This document shows positions 14,547 to 15,263 of a stretch of DNA of 15,263 nucleotides, piece by piece; within the stretch, counting starts at the first letter, position 1; every line of letters starts with the position of its first letter. The position numbers were made by a program, and so were the translations under genes. This DNA comes from a bacterium. GTDB lineage: Bacteria; Planctomycetota; J058; JAJDCP01. The stretch is taken from assembly GCA_030428695.1 (NCBI GenBank), contig JAUIEM010000243.1:1-15263 (forward strand), read 5' to 3'. The notes below the pieces were generated by a model. It was not told where the DNA came from. It was given only the letters and a program-made list of their open reading frames with translations, and did not search any database.

Positions 14547-14573
14547 ACAGGGCGGGGCGGGTCCCCGCCCTGT
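14547..14573 (+). terminator. Perfect 11-bp hairpin between convergent genes
   Basis: ACAGGGCGGGG (14547-14557) and CCCCGCCCTGT (14563-14573) pair perfectly around CGGGT. The hairpin lies 20 bases after the coiled-coil gene's stop and about 57 bases past the stop of the convergent gene. There is no T-tract on either strand, so it may act as a GC-type, possibly bidirectional, terminator or RNA-end stabiliser. Confidence 0.6.
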
Positions 14574-14629
14574 GTGCATCATCGGGGGTGGCAACCTCGT
14601 CCCGGAGGATGGCTGAGGCGACCCCAGCC

Positions 14630-15263
14630 CTACTCCAACCCCGTGAACGTGATCGTCCCCCGCCCCGCGACGGTGACGCTGCCCGCCCCTGGACCGGTCG
14701 AGGTGGCGGCCAGAGAGGCCGCGCTTCCCCCTTCCAGGACCAGCCGGTCACCGCTGGTGTGGGAGCCCCCGGCGAAGCGCACAGGCAGCGGGAACGCCCC
14801 CAGGCCGAAGTCGACCGTGACGGTGTCGTCGCCGTCGAGGGTGTCGAGCACGATCTCCCCGCTGAACGCGCTGAACGGCACGGTCACCGTCGCCGTGCCG
14901 TCGCCGGTCGCGCCCGCGACGGCGGTCGACAGCAGGCCGGCGGGGAACGCGATCGTCAGATGCGTGCCGTCGGAGGAGAGGGTCCAGTCGTCGGCCACGC
15001 CGCCGGACGCCACGTCGCTGACGACGAGATCGCCCTGGTCGAGCGCGACCAGGGTCGTCGCGCTGCGGAAGCCGAAGTCCGCGGCGAGGAAGTCCTCCCC
15101 CGCCGCCAGGTTGACCGCCACCGGGTCGCTCCCCCCGGTCAGCACCAGTCCTGCCGGGAGGCTGCTCGCGTCGATCTCCACGCTGTAGCTCCCGGCCGCC
15201 AGGTCCGTGAACAGGTAGCCCCCGTTCACGTCGCTCACGGCCGAGGGCTCCCCGGCATCCAAC
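14630..15263 (-). CDS. Secreted/surface protein, C-terminal part (SdrD_B-like and beta-rich repeat), 5' partial
   Basis: The frame is open to the right edge, so only the last ~210 residues are seen. They begin inside an SdrD_B/carboxypeptidase-regulatory-like beta domain. Its hallmarks are 'LDAGEPS', then 'VNGGYLFTDLAAGSYSVEID', then 'LAAGEDFLAADFGFRS'. A second region of about 145 residues runs from 'TLVALDQGDLVVSDVASGG' through 'DTLDGDDTVTVDFGLG' to the closing 'GSVTVAGRGTITFTGLE'. This Gly/Asp/Thr-rich beta pattern is like segments repeated in very large exoproteins of Planctomycetota-type genomes, where 'YTGLEP' usually leads into further domains; here the TAG comes directly after 'TGLE'. 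No sorting signal, LPXTG or PEP-CTERM end is present. Function is presumably adhesion or surface structure, by inference. Convergent with the coiled-coil gene. Confidence 0.82.
   Translation of the reverse strand, partial: LDAGEPSAVSDVNGGYLFTDLAAGSYSVEIDASSLPAGLVLTGGSDPVAVNLAAGEDFLAADFGFRSATTLVALDQGDLVVSDVASGGVADDWTLSSDGTHLTIAFPAGLLSTAVAGATGDGTATVTVPFSAFSGEIVLDTLDGDDTVTVDFGLGAFPLPVRFAGGSHTSGDRLVLEGGSAASLAATSTGPGAGSVTVAGRGTITFTGLE

Overview
The window is strongly GC-rich bacterial chromosome with ten protein genes, two of them cut by the window edges. No rRNA, tRNA, CRISPR array, transposase or phage gene is visible. The Gram-negative exporter (inner-membrane permease plus periplasmic adaptor), the diverged type IV/type II-secretion minor pilins, the Pappalysin-like 'scarf' secreted protein, and the exoprotein with an SdrD_B-type segment and a 'GDDTV' plus '...TFTGLE' ending all resemble what is found in Planctomycetota or neighbouring GC-rich phyla. 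That assignment is an inference from protein style, not a proof.

Layout. (1) 1-3316, + strand: the 3' part of an FtsX/MacB-type ABC permease, then a HlyD/MacA-type adaptor starting 2 bp after its stop; an ATPase would be expected just upstream, outside the window. (2) 3325-6624: two head-to-head genes for exported proteins whose start codons are only 3 bp apart. The minus-strand gene encodes a multi-pass membrane protein with a long basic tail carrying repeated '-M/L-R-P-' motifs. The plus-strand gene encodes a secreted beta-sandwich protein. (3) 6670-10511, minus strand: a compact four-gene minor-pilin operon, in transcription order PilW-like, PilX/GspK-like, a thioredoxin-fold protein without active-site cysteines, and PilV-like. 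Gaps and overlaps are 14 bp, a 4-bp CTGA overlap, and about 14 bp. (4) 10642-11764: a tandem-domain universal stress protein (minus) with a readable intrinsic terminator, divergent from the next gene across a 144-bp regulatory gap holding a perfect TTGACA box and a 13-bp palindrome. (5) 11765-13675, +: a soluble PAS-PAS-HisKA-HATPase-REC hybrid histidine kinase with a TTG start. (6) 13745-14527, +: a membrane-anchored coiled-coil protein, ending before a perfect 11-bp hairpin. (7) 14630-15263, minus: the C-terminal end of a secreted/surface protein.

How it may work together. The pilin operon looks like a set of tip/priming subunits, with core assembly genes (ATPase, platform, secretin, peptidase) elsewhere. 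PilW and PilX each carry acidic DxDGDG-like loops that could bind Ca2+. PilX also carries an aromatic-rich insert with a duplicated peptide. The co-operonic, redox-inactive-looking thioredoxin-fold protein is the most unexpected member and could be an envelope chaperone or adaptor for these pilins. The universal stress protein and hybrid kinase probably form a separate stress/signalling pair.
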